Source: JAUWCL01 sp964599375
GTDB taxonomy: Bacteria; Krumholzibacteriota; Krumholzibacteriia; Krumholzibacteriales; Krumholzibacteriaceae
Direction of reading: 5' to 3'
NCBI GenBank assembly: GCA_964599375.1
Contig: CAZREW010000002.1
Location: forward strand, 1 to 64,000
DNA length: 64,000 nucleotides
Shown: positions 49,873-59,437 of the stretch, piece after piece
Layout of the letters: every line of letters begins with the position of its first letter
How positions within the stretch are numbered: the first letter of the stretch is position 1
Made by a program: the position numbers and the translations under genes
The notes under the pieces: generated by a model
What the model saw: the letters and a program-made list of their open reading frames with translations, nothing else
What the model was told of the DNA's origin: nothing
Databases searched by the model: none

Positions 49873-51999
49873 TCAGTCGATCTTCACGCCCATGTTGTAG
49901 AACATGAAGGAGAATTCGTCGGCCATCTCCTCGATCATCTTGCTCGTGCTCACCGAGCCGTGTCCCGATTTCGTCTCTATCCGGATGAGCACGGGGTTGT
50001 CCCCGGCCTGTTTCGCCTGCAGCTCTGCGATGAACTTGAACGAGTGTGCCGGCACTACGCGGTCGTCGTGGTCGGCTGTCGTCACGAGGGTAGCGGGATA
50101 GCTGACCCCGGCCTTTATATTGTGCAGCGGTGAATAGGCGAGCAGCGTCCTGAACTGCTCCTCGTCATCGCTCGAGCCGTACTCGACCGCCCAGCCCCAG
50201 CCGATCGTGAACTTGTGGTAGCGCAGCATGTCCATCACCCCGACAGCGGGCAGGGCCACCTTGAAGAGCTCCGGCCTCTGCGTCATGCAAGCGCCGACAA
50301 GCAGGCCGCCGTTAGAACCTCCGGCGATAGCCAGTTTCCCTCTGGAGGTGTATTTCTCGCTTATCAGGTACTCGGCGGCCGCGATAAAGTCGTCGAAGAC
50401 GTTCTGCTTGTCAGCGAGCATGCCCCCCTCGTGCCATTTCTCGCCGTACTCTCCCCCACCCCTGAGGTTCGGGATGGCGATCACACAGTCGTGTTCGAGA
50501 ATAGCGACGCTTGTCGAGTTAAAGCGAGGCGTGATGCTTACCTGGAAGCCGCCGTAGCCGTAAAGGTATGCCGGGTTATCTCCGTCGAGCTTAAGGCCCT
50601 TCCTGTATATGATGAACATAGGCACCCTGGTGCCGTCCTTGCTGGTGTAGAAGACCTGCTTTACTTCATAGGCTTCCGGATCAAACTCGACCTCGCTGCG
50701 GCGGAATACCTCCGACTTTCCGCTCGCGATATCATATTTGAATATCGTCGGCGGATAGGTAAAGGAGCTGAATGAATAAAAAAGGATATCGTCATCGCGA
50801 TGGCCGCCAAAGCCGCCCGCGCTGCCGAGCGCGGGTAACTCGATCTTCCTTACGGGATTCCCCTCGAGATCGAACTGCTCGACCTGCGTGCAGGCGTCCT
50901 TGAGGTAGCTGCAGAAGAGCTGCCCTCCGGCGGTCGCCGCTCCCCTGAGCACATCAGGCCTCTCGGCGACGACCGTCTTCCAGTTCTCCTTCTGTGGATT
51001 CCCCGGATCCACGAGAACGACCTTCTCGTTGGGCGCGTCGACTGTGGTCTGCATCAGGAACTTGTCCCCGACATTCTCGATCACCCGGCTGTCATGATCA
51101 AAACCGGTTATGAGCGGCTTGAACTCGCCGGTGATCCCGTCGAGCTTCCTGTACCACAGTTCGTTCCCGTGTGTCCCTTCGGCCACCGAAAGGATTATAT
51201 ACTCTTCGCCCTCGGTGACGTCCGCCCAGACCCAGCGCAGCGGGTGCTCGGTGTCCTCATAGACGAGTACGTCCTTTTCCTGCGAGTCGCCGAGCCTGTG
51301 GTACCGGACCTTCTGATACTCGTTCTTCCCCTTCAGTTCCTCTCCCTCGGCCGGGCTGTCGTAGCAGCTGTAAAAGAACCCGTCGCCGTACCACGCGGCG
51401 CCGCTGAACTTGACCCACTCTATGCGGTCGCCCAGCTCCTTCTTCGTTGCCACCTCCATCACGCGGATCTCGCGCCAGTCCGAACCCGACTCGGAGCGCG
51501 AGAAAGCGACATACCTGTCGTCGGTCGAGAACCCCATGAGGCTTATCCTGACCGTGCCGTCCTCTGAGAGCTTGTTTGGATCGATAAAGATCTCTGGCTT
51601 CCCGTCGAGCCCCCTCTGGCAATAGATCACGTACTGGTTCTGCAGTCCGTCGTTCTTGCTGAAGAAGTAGTAATCTCCGGCCCTGAAGGGGGAGGAATAT
51701 TTCGGGTAGTTGTAAAGCTCGGTGATCCTGTCCCTTATCTTTGCCCTGTACGGGATCTGGTCCAGGTACGCGAAGGTGACCTCGTTCTCCGCCTTGACCC
51801 ATGCCTTTACATCCTCGGCGTTGTCATCTTCCAGCCACCTGTAAGGGTCGGCGACCTTCGTCCCGAAGTAATCGTCCACCTGGTCGACCTTCTTGGTCAC
51901 CGGATAGGTCAGCGCGCCCTTCCCGGCATAGATCACCTGGCCGGCCATGATGGGCACCAAAAGGAACATAAAGAACAGTGCGATACTCTTGCTGCGCAT
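49873..51999 (-). CDS. Prolyl oligopeptidase (S9A)
   Basis: A 708-residue serine peptidase cleaving after proline in short peptides. A signal peptide (SIALFFMFLLVPIMAG) suggests a periplasmic or exported location. The N-terminal propeller starts with VTKKVDQVDDYFGTKVADPY, then WLEDD. The catalytic Ser is in GGSNGGLL, the Asp in DHDDRVVP and the His in KSGHGSVS. ATG at 51999 has GGGAGG upstream; longer starts lack a ribosome binding site. TTGACG and TGTAAC upstream are only a weak promoter match. Confidence 0.93.
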   Translation of the reverse strand: MRSKSIALFFMFLLVPIMAGQVIYAGKGALTYPVTKKVDQVDDYFGTKVADPYRWLEDDNAEDVKAWVKAENEVTFAYLDQIPYRAKIRDRITELYNYPKYSSPFRAGDYYFFSKNDGLQNQYVIYCQRGLDGKPEIFIDPNKLSEDGTVRISLMGFSTDDRYVAFSRSESGSDWREIRVMEVATKKELGDRIEWVKFSGAAWYGDGFFYSCYDSPAEGEELKGKNEYQKVRYHRLGDSQEKDVLVYEDTEHPLRWVWADVTEGEEYIILSVAEGTHGNELWYRKLDGITGEFKPLITGFDHDSRVIENVGDKFLMQTTVDAPNEKVVLVDPGNPQKENWKTVVAERPDVLRGAATAGGQLFCSYLKDACTQVEQFDLEGNPVRKIELPALGSAGGFGGHRDDDILFYSFSSFTYPPTIFKYDIASGKSEVFRRSEVEFDPEAYEVKQVFYTSKDGTRVPMFIIYRKGLKLDGDNPAYLYGYGGFQVSITPRFNSTSVAILEHDCVIAIPNLRGGGEYGEKWHEGGMLADKQNVFDDFIAAAEYLISEKYTSRGKLAIAGGSNGGLLVGACMTQRPELFKVALPAVGVMDMLRYHKFTIGWGWAVEYGSSDDEEQFRTLLAYSPLHNIKAGVSYPATLVTTADHDDRVVPAHSFKFIAELQAKQAGDNPVLIRIETKSGHGSVSTSKMIEEMADEFSFMFYNMGVKID

Positions 52000-52111
52000 C
52001 TGACGCCTCCCGTGAAGTCTGTAAAGAAAATATCGATCCAACGATTTACGGAGTGTTACATCAAAGCTTGATCTTCGTCAACCGGGTCTTTTACTGTTGA
52101 CCTCAGACTTC

Positions 52112-53218
52112 TCATTCCACACTTAGCCTGTATATACGGGAATCGAGATAGCTTGTATCGAAGTTGTACCAGAAATGCGAACCGTCAAAGGCAAGCCCGG
52201 CAGGATATACGAATGTGTGTTCTCCGGGAAGGTGATAGACGGTCAGCACATCACCTGCGCCGCTTATCTTATAAAGCCTTTTAAAGAACCAGCCGATCGC
52301 CCAGAAATATTCCCCGTCAAATGCTATGTCGACCAGGTCAGGGACGTCAACAGTGACGGTCTGCAGAACTGACCCATCCAGGCCAAGCCTGTACAGCAGA
52401 TCCGATTCGATGGATATGGACCAGAGGTCCTCCCCGCTCCAGGCGAGGCCCGAAGTCCTGTGGCCGATCCTGAACCTTCTTGATATCGACCCATCCTTTG
52501 TAAATTCGATGATATCCGATTCGTTCCGCGATCCATCAGGATCTGTCACCGTCACAGGAAATCCGCCCCAGAGCAGTGTGCCGTCTGAAGTCAGCGCGTC
52601 ACTCGTCCAGTGCATGTCTGTTTCGAACAGGACCGCGATCGTATCTACTATTGCAGCTGTCGAGTCCATGATAAAATAGTCCCTGCCGGAGGTGCTTATC
52701 CAAATATGCTCCCCATCAAAGGCCAGACCCAATGTAACAGCTCTAACGTCTATGAAAGTGTCGGCCGTGGCATCGGCCGATTCCAGCTCGGCACACTCCA
52801 GATCCGCCGTCATACCATACGCCGAATGATAAAATGATCCCTCCAGAGTCCCGCCGGATCCCACCGTCAGCTGTATGTCGAATTCGTAGTCATAGGGCAT
52901 CCTGTCAGTATCGAGGTGGAGCTGGATATAATCGCCGTCAGCCGTGCCGGTGAAATAGATGTGATCGAAGGGATACTCCAGAACGCGAGATCGTATCACG
53001 GCCTCAGCCGACACTTTTCTCCCGTTTCGGATGAGATCCAGCATTATCGCGCCGGAATCCACTCCGCCTGTATCGGAATACGAACCGAGCCATATCGTCA
53101 GTCCGGGCTCTGTCCTGTCCGGGCCGGATGACTTGTCGTCACAACCGATAACGGCGAAGATCGCCAGGGCGACAAGCGCAAGGAACAGACGCATTCTTGA
53201 CAGGATCGATATCTTCAT
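52112..53218 (-). CDS. Beta-propeller-like lipoprotein
   Basis: A 368-residue lipoprotein. ATG at 53218 (MKISILSRMRLFL) has GGAGGT upstream and leads to a lipobox ending AVIGC. The second half has repeated motifs such as LGLAFDGEHIWIS, SGLAWSGEDLWSI, IAFDGEYFWAIG and LAFDGSHFWYN, blades of a propeller. The N-terminal part is a beta domain. No enzymatic motif is visible. 113 bp upstream of the prolyl oligopeptidase start and probably a separate unit. Confidence 0.75.
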   Translation of the reverse strand: MKISILSRMRLFLALVALAIFAVIGCDDKSSGPDRTEPGLTIWLGSYSDTGGVDSGAIMLDLIRNGRKVSAEAVIRSRVLEYPFDHIYFTGTADGDYIQLHLDTDRMPYDYEFDIQLTVGSGGTLEGSFYHSAYGMTADLECAELESADATADTFIDVRAVTLGLAFDGEHIWISTSGRDYFIMDSTAAIVDTIAVLFETDMHWTSDALTSDGTLLWGGFPVTVTDPDGSRNESDIIEFTKDGSISRRFRIGHRTSGLAWSGEDLWSISIESDLLYRLGLDGSVLQTVTVDVPDLVDIAFDGEYFWAIGWFFKRLYKISGAGDVLTVYHLPGEHTFVYPAGLAFDGSHFWYNFDTSYLDSRIYRLSVE

Positions 53219-53279
53219 GCGAAACCTCCGATTACCAGGGGAGATCGGCCATGAGACAAAATGTGGATCCCAGGGGGGT

Positions 53280-53831
53280 CTACTTGCCTGAAAGCAATAC
53301 CGCCGCCGCGACCTTAACCAGGTCGGCGAGGACAAACGGCGCGACCGCCATCGCGAGGACTCCTGAAAGCGACTGGCCGCTCAGCAGCCAGAGGTAGGTG
53401 GAGCCGCCAAGCAGTATCGTGGCGGAGCCGGCCAGAGCAGCCGCCAGGACAGCCGGCCTGCCGCCGCCAAGCGACCTTGCCAGGGCGCCGGCAAGCAGCG
53501 CTGCTGCCGGAAAAGCGATGAGATATCCGCCTGTGGGACCTAACAGGATGGCAGGCCCGAAGGTCAGGCCCGCGAAGACCGGCGCTCCGGCCAGGCCGAC
53601 GCCGATATAAGCCATCATCGCGTAAAAACCGTCCCGGGGACCGAGAACGATCCCGGCGAGTACCACGAACAGCGTCTGCATCGTCACGGGAACCGGAGTG
53701 TAGGGAAGGCGGACCGCTAACTGGGCGGCGAGTGCCGTAAAGCCGACGAAGGCGCCGATCCCAGCGACGCGCCTTATCGAGGCGGCCATATCCTTTGTCA
53801 TTCCTGTATAGACTGCTGTTTTTCCGCTCAT
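53280..53831 (-). CDS. bioY: Biotin transporter substrate-binding protein BioY
   Basis: A 183-residue S component of an ECF-type vitamin transporter with about six helices. TPVPVTMQTLFVVLAGIVLGPRDGFYAMMAYIGVGLAGAPVF and GPTGGYLIAFPAAALLAG are the BioY signatures. No EcfA or EcfT gene is adjacent, so it works with shared ECF modules elsewhere or alone. GTG at 53834 is an equally possible start; AAGGAGAA precedes both. Confidence 0.93.
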   Translation of the reverse strand: MSGKTAVYTGMTKDMAASIRRVAGIGAFVGFTALAAQLAVRLPYTPVPVTMQTLFVVLAGIVLGPRDGFYAMMAYIGVGLAGAPVFAGLTFGPAILLGPTGGYLIAFPAAALLAGALARSLGGGRPAVLAAALAGSATILLGGSTYLWLLSGQSLSGVLAMAVAPFVLADLVKVAAAVLLSGK

Positions 53832-53895
53832 CACGCCGTTCTCCTTTTTTATGCCTCCAAGGACCCCTGGAATCTATCGGATTCCTCCTGATTTA

Positions 53896-54525
53896 TCAAG
53901 AGGAAGGTGGCCCCTCGTCGACGACTTCTCCGACCGAGATATTGCCCAGGTAGAAGTTAGCCGTCATCTCGATATTGCCCTTGATAAGGCCCATGGCCGC
54001 CTCGTCCACGCTTTCGATCTCGTATTCCTCCCTGACCGCCGCCAGCACCCCGAAAAACTCGAAGAGAAGCATGCGGAAAGCCATGAAATACATATAGTTG
54101 AACTCTAGCTTCTCCGCGTAGGCCGCCTGGTCCTTCCCGCGAAGCGAGGTCAGCTCCCTGAAATCTTCTTCCGTTCCTTCGCCCAGCACCTTCTCGACCC
54201 TCCCGGCGGTCCCGACCCTTACCTTCTCCTCGAGCGCTCCGAGGGCCACGTTGATCTTCTCCGCCGACGGCTCCCCGCTGTTGACCCGTTCGAGCAGGTA
54301 CTCGAGCAGCGCCTCTGCCTCCGTTACGAGATCCTTGAGGAAAACGAGGTTGCGCTCCAACGACGCGACGTATTCGGCGCTCTCCATCCGCTCCCTCTTC
54401 GCGGCCAGCATGCTCGAGAGGTTCTCCCTGAAGACCTCGGGAGGAGGATAGTTCTCGCTGACGTGCGCCGAGAATGTCGCGATCAGGGACTCGATGTCCG
54501 CCTTGTCCTTCGCTTTTTCCGCCAT
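53896..54525 (-). CDS. Conserved hypothetical helical protein
   Basis: A 209-residue soluble protein rich in Glu, Leu and Lys with likely coiled-coil stretches (MLAAKRERMESAEYVASLER, AEALLEYLLERVNSG). The C-terminal part contains NYMYFMAFRMLLFEFFGVL and GLIKGNIEMTANFYLGNISVG. No family recognised. The gene starts 4 bp after the upstream lipoprotein stop and is the last of the operon that begins with the HgdB-like gene. Confidence 0.55.
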   Translation of the reverse strand: MAEKAKDKADIESLIATFSAHVSENYPPPEVFRENLSSMLAAKRERMESAEYVASLERNLVFLKDLVTEAEALLEYLLERVNSGEPSAEKINVALGALEEKVRVGTAGRVEKVLGEGTEEDFRELTSLRGKDQAAYAEKLEFNYMYFMAFRMLLFEFFGVLAAVREEYEIESVDEAAMGLIKGNIEMTANFYLGNISVGEVVDEGPPSS

Positions 54526-54529
54526 TCCC

Positions 54530-56302
54530 CTATCTCTTTCTCTTTTCCTTCTTTTCGGGCTCGCCGTAAGGCGTCCCGATGCGGGGCGTCACGGTAACGG
54601 CGCCTCCCTCGTAGAGGGGCTCGGGCACAATGCTGCCCAGCCTGAAGGAGTAGAGCCTGCTGTCCTCTGAGACGAGCGTCACGATCCCTCCCCAGATGCC
54701 GGAGGCAGTCGCCAGGACGGGTAACCACCCAGCCTCCAGGGTGCCGTACTCGTCACCTTTCCTCACCAGCCTCATGACCGTTCCGCCGGTCATCTGCACG
54801 ACGACGCCGCCGGAGGAGATATCTATGATGCGTATACGGCCCGGGAACGGCTGCCTGATCACTTCCCTGAGGCTTTCCGGGTCGTAGAGGACCAGGGTGT
54901 CGCCGTGAGTGCCCCTTCCCTTGTGCGTCACGATTACACCATCGTCTACCAGGCCGGCGCCCGATTTGTCGGATGAGGCGATCGCGGTCTCCCGGACACG
55001 CTCCGGATTATGTCCCGGTCTTATCTCATACTCCAGCAGGGTCTTTTTGCCGAACGCGAGGATCTTCCCTCCCGCTTTCACCATCGTTGTGATATCGTTT
55101 CCTATGCTGATGTAGCGCTTCGTCTTCAGCCCATCGTATTCGAACGAATAGCAGAACCCATTATCGAAAGTGACATATATCGCGTCTTCGGCCGCGATCA
55201 CGCTCATTATCTTCCTGTCGAGCGGCTGTTCGGCGGAGAGGGCCGGCTCTCCGTCGACCCATTCGACGAGGTAGAGCCTCGATTTCTGCTTGAAATTGAC
55301 GCCGAAGACCGCCCTGCCGCCCCACCTCGAAGCATCGACGAGATCGGCTTTCCTGCCGGATGTCCCTGCGATGAGCCTGAACGCCGAGGCCGACCTGCTC
55401 TCGAACACTTTCTCCGAGCTGCCGGCGACGATGTCCAGTTTCGATCCGCGGTCCTTGTTTTCAACGAGCGCGAAGAAATCTCCCGAAGAGGATGCTCCAT
55501 CCTCGCAGCGTACAAGCTTCAGGCCGCGCACGGTCAGCGATGGATCGACCGGCATCTCGCAGTCTGAGTACGTAGGGGATCCGACGACCGGATTCACCCT
55601 GATGCTCAGCTCATCCCCGCTCCGGACCTTCAGTGAGGGCTTCGTCTTCCCCCTCCTGTCGACATCGGGGTCCTCTGCGTCCCTGTAGTACGGGTTGTCC
55701 CCAGGCAGAAGGGCAAAGTAGATGAACCCGGAAGCGACCTCCCCCGGTTCTATGAATACCGGATCGAAGTATCCGCCGCGGCCAGCGGGGAAGAACGAGT
55801 TGCGCAGCAGGGGCTTATATTCCCTCGAGTACTGCACTCCCCTGACTATGTAGTAGATGCCTAGAGGCCAGACGATCATCCCTCCGACGACGTGCTTCGC
55901 GTGCATCTCCCTGTAGTCAGGGACAGCTGCCTTACCCTTCATGTACATCACTGCTTCGATGGGATGTATCGGGTCCAGGACGTCACTGCCGATCTCGAGG
56001 GTGAATCCCCTGAATGTATCGCCGAGCGGGAGGTAGTTGAGGTTGTGTATCTGCACGGGGCGATCGTCCACGTTCTTGACGGTCACGTAGACAGGCACGA
56101 CGCCGCTGTCGGGAGGGTAGCATTTGAACAGGGACTTGAAGACCTCGGGATCGTCGATCAGCGTGGCGGCCGCCTCGATGCCCGCGCCGTGGACGAGCTG
56201 GTTCGAATCTATATCGGTCAGTACGATCTTTTTACCGCATGACAGCGAGGCAACGGCTAGGGTGGCCACCAGCAACATCGCGCTGCTTCTTTTAAATATC
56301 AT
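54530..56302 (-). CDS. Unknown lipoprotein with C-terminal beta repeats
   Basis: A 590-residue lipoprotein (LLVATLAVASLSC lipobox, Cys22). The first half contains PVYVTVKNVDDRPVQIHNLNY and a hydrophobic hairpin (VVGGMIVWPLGIYYIVRG). The second half looks like irregular propeller blades (MSVIAAEDAIYVTFDNGFCY, GGVVVQMTGGTVMRLVRKG). No family recognised. It overlaps the end of the activator-like gene by 11 bp and precedes the helical protein by 4 bp, so these are translated together. Confidence 0.6.
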   Translation of the reverse strand: MIFKRSSAMLLVATLAVASLSCGKKIVLTDIDSNQLVHGAGIEAAATLIDDPEVFKSLFKCYPPDSGVVPVYVTVKNVDDRPVQIHNLNYLPLGDTFRGFTLEIGSDVLDPIHPIEAVMYMKGKAAVPDYREMHAKHVVGGMIVWPLGIYYIVRGVQYSREYKPLLRNSFFPAGRGGYFDPVFIEPGEVASGFIYFALLPGDNPYYRDAEDPDVDRRGKTKPSLKVRSGDELSIRVNPVVGSPTYSDCEMPVDPSLTVRGLKLVRCEDGASSSGDFFALVENKDRGSKLDIVAGSSEKVFESRSASAFRLIAGTSGRKADLVDASRWGGRAVFGVNFKQKSRLYLVEWVDGEPALSAEQPLDRKIMSVIAAEDAIYVTFDNGFCYSFEYDGLKTKRYISIGNDITTMVKAGGKILAFGKKTLLEYEIRPGHNPERVRETAIASSDKSGAGLVDDGVIVTHKGRGTHGDTLVLYDPESLREVIRQPFPGRIRIIDISSGGVVVQMTGGTVMRLVRKGDEYGTLEAGWLPVLATASGIWGGIVTLVSEDSRLYSFRLGSIVPEPLYEGGAVTVTPRIGTPYGEPEKKEKRKR

Positions 56303-56945
56303 CCTTCAGTCCTTCCAGCGGCACAGTCCTGCCTAGCGGGGTGACGCCGCAATACTTCTCCATCGTTTTCAGGAAGCATTCATTCTCGCAGAACCCCCCC
56401 GAAAGGTAAAGATGTTCCGGCCTGCCGCTGAAATCGAACACGTTCCTGACCATCCCGTGCAGGAACATCGCGACCGCCTCTTCCGGTGGAGTCCCGGTCG
56501 ACACATGCTCGAGGACCTTCTCCATGCCGAAGACGCCGCAGGTGACGTTTATCCATCTCCCGGACGGTGTAAGCCCGTCGAAATCGACCTCGTAATAGTT
56601 GCCGAGTAGCTCGATCGTGGCGCCGGTCGATGAGCCGCAGGCGAGGTTCCAGTCGAGCTTCTTCACCTTACGGCCGGCGAACCGGATGAATTTGACATCC
56701 CTGCCGCCTACATCCACGACCGAGAAATCCTCGTCGCCCACAAGCGCGAGGCTTCCCTGCGCGAGGGCGATCAACTCGTTCCTGTATATTCCGCACCGGT
56801 TCTTGCCGCTGTGCCCGGTTGCCACCTCGAAGAAAAGGTCGCCGCGGCGCACCAGTTCGCGTGTCGAGATGATCTCGACCTCACCGGTCGCCGTCTCGAG
56901 AATCTTAGTCCATGTGCTGCCACAGTCCGCTATCAGCATCGGCAT
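56292..56945 (-). CDS. BadF/HgdC-family ATPase activator (2-hydroxyacyl-CoA dehydratase activator-like)
   Basis: A 217-residue ASKHA-fold ATPase. The phosphate loop is LIADCGSTWTK. DVGGRDVKFI corresponds to the family DxGGQDxK motif. Cys103 (LACGSSTGA) and Cys136 (TCGVFGMEK) correspond to the two Cys that hold the dimer-bridging 4Fe-4S cluster in HgdC. LSGGFCENECF is the second phosphate motif. Such proteins use ATP to inject one electron into an HgdB-type partner, here probably the protein encoded 6 bp upstream. It is about 40 residues shorter than HgdC. Confidence 0.78.
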   Translation of the reverse strand: MPMLIADCGSTWTKILETATGEVEIISTRELVRRGDLFFEVATGHSGKNRCGIYRNELIALAQGSLALVGDEDFSVVDVGGRDVKFIRFAGRKVKKLDWNLACGSSTGATIELLGNYYEVDFDGLTPSGRWINVTCGVFGMEKVLEHVSTGTPPEEAVAMFLHGMVRNVFDFSGRPEHLYLSGGFCENECFLKTMEKYCGVTPLGRTVPLEGLKDDI

Positions 56946-56951
56946 TACCGC

Positions 56952-57701
56952 CTATGAGAGCCTGATAAAGGCCTCGACCTTTGCGAGTATCGAGTCGTTT
57001 ATCTCCTGGTGGCAGTCTACGGCGATACCACCATATTTCTCCGCGAGGTTGTGCGCGAGGTCCTGCTTGGCGCAGAAGCTCTGGTGGAAAAAGACCGTCG
57101 GTATCGAATCGTCGACCATGCACTCGAGATCGAGATCGGAAGGCCGGCCAGCCTCGACGCACCTGATCCAGCCGTATATGTGCGTCGTCTCCGGAAAGAG
57201 CTCGAGCAGCCTGAAATCGTTGGGGGGCACCCCCCAGAAGCCGTGGGTGGGCTCGCAGGCGGCCGGAGGATCGGCCGGCGGCGACGGATCCACTATCGTC
57301 TCCATTATCCTGTCTACGCGATGAGGGAGCCGCCCCCTTCCGGTAGACCACACGAGCGGTCTGTCCTCGAACTCATCCTCGGGGAACCTCGACTCGAACA
57401 CTTCTAGCCCCATCCCCTTGAGTATCCAGGCGGCGTGCCTGCCCCTGTCGCACTTGTCCTCGCCGACGGCGGCGACAACGGCGGCCAACCTGCCACCGAG
57501 CTGTGCGGCGTTGTCGACGATGTTCGAGATTATCCGGCATGTCGCCCTGGGCAGAAGCCCCGAATCTGGGGCGCCAGCCGCCACGTCGAGGTCGACGAGC
57601 GGCAGGCCGGTGCCGAAACACTCCCTTACCTCGCCAAGAAGCCTGCGGCGCGGAAAGCCGAAATAACCGATGAGTTTTCCCTGATTGCCAGTCATTGACA
57701 T
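56952..57701 (-). CDS. HgdB-like 2-hydroxyacyl-CoA dehydratase/double-cubane-type protein, short
   Basis: A 249-residue protein resembling the iron-sulfur component of 2-hydroxyglutaryl-CoA dehydratases, though much shorter. It begins LIGYFGFPRRRLL; Cys55 (PRATCRIISN) and Cys84 (GEDKCDRGRH) lie where cluster-ligating Cys are found. The tail AVDCHQEINDSILAKVEAFIRL resembles the family C-terminus. Pairing with the activator gene 6 bp downstream supports a reductase system. The resemblance is by motif only, and a novel family is possible. Confidence 0.5.
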   Translation of the reverse strand: MSMTGNQGKLIGYFGFPRRRLLGEVRECFGTGLPLVDLDVAAGAPDSGLLPRATCRIISNIVDNAAQLGGRLAAVVAAVGEDKCDRGRHAAWILKGMGLEVFESRFPEDEFEDRPLVWSTGRGRLPHRVDRIMETIVDPSPPADPPAACEPTHGFWGVPPNDFRLLELFPETTHIYGWIRCVEAGRPSDLDLECMVDDSIPTVFFHQSFCAKQDLAHNLAEKYGGIAVDCHQEINDSILAKVEAFIRLS

Positions 57702-57759
57702 TCACCGCGGGACAGGGCGCGCGAGGTCGGGGGAGGTTGCCGGCCGCGCGTGGCGTGGG

Positions 57760-58224
57760 CTACTCCTCGCCGTTCTCGACCCGCTCCATGGCATCGATGA
57801 TCTTCTCGGGACGATCAGCCTTTAGGAGCTTTTCCCTGAATCCAGGGACCTTGATCATCTTGACTATCTTGGCGATAGCCTGGACATGAGGCCCCGACTC
57901 GTTCGTAGGCGCGATCATCAGAAAGAACAGGTGCGATGGCTGCCCGTCCTGGGCCTCGAAATCAACGCCTTTCTTCGACACACCGACCACGATGCGGAGC
58001 CTGTCGACCGCGTCGCACTTCGCGTGCGGTATCGCCACTCCTTTTTCCAGCCCCGTGCTCCCGTCACGCTCCCTCTTGAGGACTGCCTCGAAGATCGTGT
58101 CGGCGTCGCATCTGTCACAGTGTTCCGACATATGCTCGACGAGCTCCTCGATGACCTCGCGCTTATCGGTGCCCTCGAGGTTGAGTATTATATGCTCGGG
58201 TTCGATATAATCAGTGAGCTTCAT
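57760..58224 (-). CDS. PTS EIIA (fructose/nitrogen-type) domain protein
   Basis: A 154-residue single EIIA domain. The phosphorylated His is His67 in KGVAIPHAKCDAVDRL. GFREKLLKADRPEKIIDAM forms the C-terminal helix. Its partner HPr/EI is not in the window, so it probably acts as a regulatory phosphoprotein (PtsN-like). It is the last gene of the run after V-ATPase and UspA, 88 bp from UspA. Confidence 0.88.
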   Translation of the reverse strand: MKLTDYIEPEHIILNLEGTDKREVIEELVEHMSEHCDRCDADTIFEAVLKRERDGSTGLEKGVAIPHAKCDAVDRLRIVVGVSKKGVDFEAQDGQPSHLFFLMIAPTNESGPHVQAIAKIVKMIKVPGFREKLLKADRPEKIIDAMERVENGEE

Positions 58225-58312
58225 CCAAATTCGCCTCCCGTGATGCGTCCTCCGGACATCTCGGAGATGGGGCTAACATAATCAACCCCGGCCCGGATGG
58301 CAAGACCCGCGG

Positions 58313-58798
58313 CTACAGGTCCTCGAACATCCTCTCTATCCTGTCCCTGCCCCGGACTACCAGTACTGGGCACTTGACCTTTCTAAGAATCCTCTCGCCC
58401 TCCTCGTAGAACGAGTCTCTCAGGCTCAGGACCTCGCCCAGCTCTCCCTGGACGAGGATATCGGCCGCGCAGCCGTCAGCCTCGTGGGCCACCTCTTCGT
58501 GAACGACACCCTTCCTGAGGACCGTATCGACGTTTAGCCCCTTCCTGCCGGCAAGCTTTACGATATAGTTGAGATACCTCTTGCCGTCCTCCTCGAGGTC
58601 CCTTTCGTAGTCCATCTTCTCCATCTGTACGAATACCTTCGCCTTGAGGAGCTCGGAGAGGAGGTTCTCGTTGACCACATATATGACCCTGAGCGCGCTG
58701 CCGTATGATTTCGCCATGGAGATCGCGAACTGGGCGGCTGTTATTGAGGATTCGCTCCCGTCGATATAGAGCAGTATGGTTCCGAGCGGATTACTCAT
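58313..58798 (-). CDS. Universal stress protein UspA family
   Basis: A 161-residue Usp domain: TILLYIDGSESSITAAQFAISMA at the start and RILRKVKCPVLVVRGRDR at the end. The ATP-binding glycine motif in the second half (G-x2-G-x9-G) is modified (VQGELGEVLSL). Overlaps the end of the V-ATPase subunit D gene by 4 bp, so expression is coupled to the ATPase. Confidence 0.85.
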   Translation of the reverse strand: MSNPLGTILLYIDGSESSITAAQFAISMAKSYGSALRVIYVVNENLLSELLKAKVFVQMEKMDYERDLEEDGKRYLNYIVKLAGRKGLNVDTVLRKGVVHEEVAHEADGCAADILVQGELGEVLSLRDSFYEEGERILRKVKCPVLVVRGRDRIERMFEDL

Positions 58799-59433
58799 CG
58801 GGCTACTCCCTTTCTCCGCGAGAGGCGGTCCTTCACAAGCTTGAGCACGAAGAACGCCTCCCTCTCGGATTCCTCGAGCGCCATCTCGATATACTTCAAT
58901 GTCTCGTCATAGTCAGGTATGAATATCTTCTCGAGGGCGTTGACCCTGCGGATCGTCTTGCCTACCTCGCGCGAGAGGCGCATGAGCGATATCCTCGCCT
59001 CGGCGAGCGTTCCGAGCAACCGAAGGACCTCGCGGAACTTCTTGATCGCCTCGTCGATCCAGATGCTGCTCTCTGCTTCGGCGAAGTAAGGTGAGCGGTC
59101 ATCGAACCGTACCTTTACCCGCGGCAGCGATACGCCCATGACCCTCTTCTCGGAGAAAGATATGTCGGATTCTATGTCCATCCCCAGGGCGATCATATTG
59201 ACCTCCCTGCGCCCCATCCTAAGGATCGCCTGGTCTAGCGCCTCGAACGCCTCGCGGAGCTTGGCCTCGACCTCTTCCTGCGCCTCGACGGCCCTGTCGA
59301 TCAGCCCCATCAGCTCGACGATGAGGATCTTGCGCTTCTGGTCGAGAAGCTCCCACCCCTCGCGCGCGAAGCCGAGGTCCCGCTTGGTCTTCATCAGATT
59401 TGTCTTTGTCGGGGCTACCTCGTAGCGGGCCAT
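58795..59433 (-). CDS. ntpD: V/A-type ATPase subunit D
   Basis: Central rotor-stalk coiled-coil subunit, 212 residues. ATG at 59433 (MARYEVAPTKTNLMKTKRDL) gives the family N-terminus and has AAGGA 8 nt upstream; the frame extends further but overlaps ntpB. The C-terminal RISLMRLSREVGKTIRRVNALE is the conserved rotor signature. 4-bp gap to ntpB. Confidence 0.93.
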   Translation of the reverse strand: MARYEVAPTKTNLMKTKRDLGFAREGWELLDQKRKILIVELMGLIDRAVEAQEEVEAKLREAFEALDQAILRMGRREVNMIALGMDIESDISFSEKRVMGVSLPRVKVRFDDRSPYFAEAESSIWIDEAIKKFREVLRLLGTLAEARISLMRLSREVGKTIRRVNALEKIFIPDYDETLKYIEMALEESEREAFFVLKLVKDRLSRRKGVAR

Positions 59434-59437
59434 ATCA

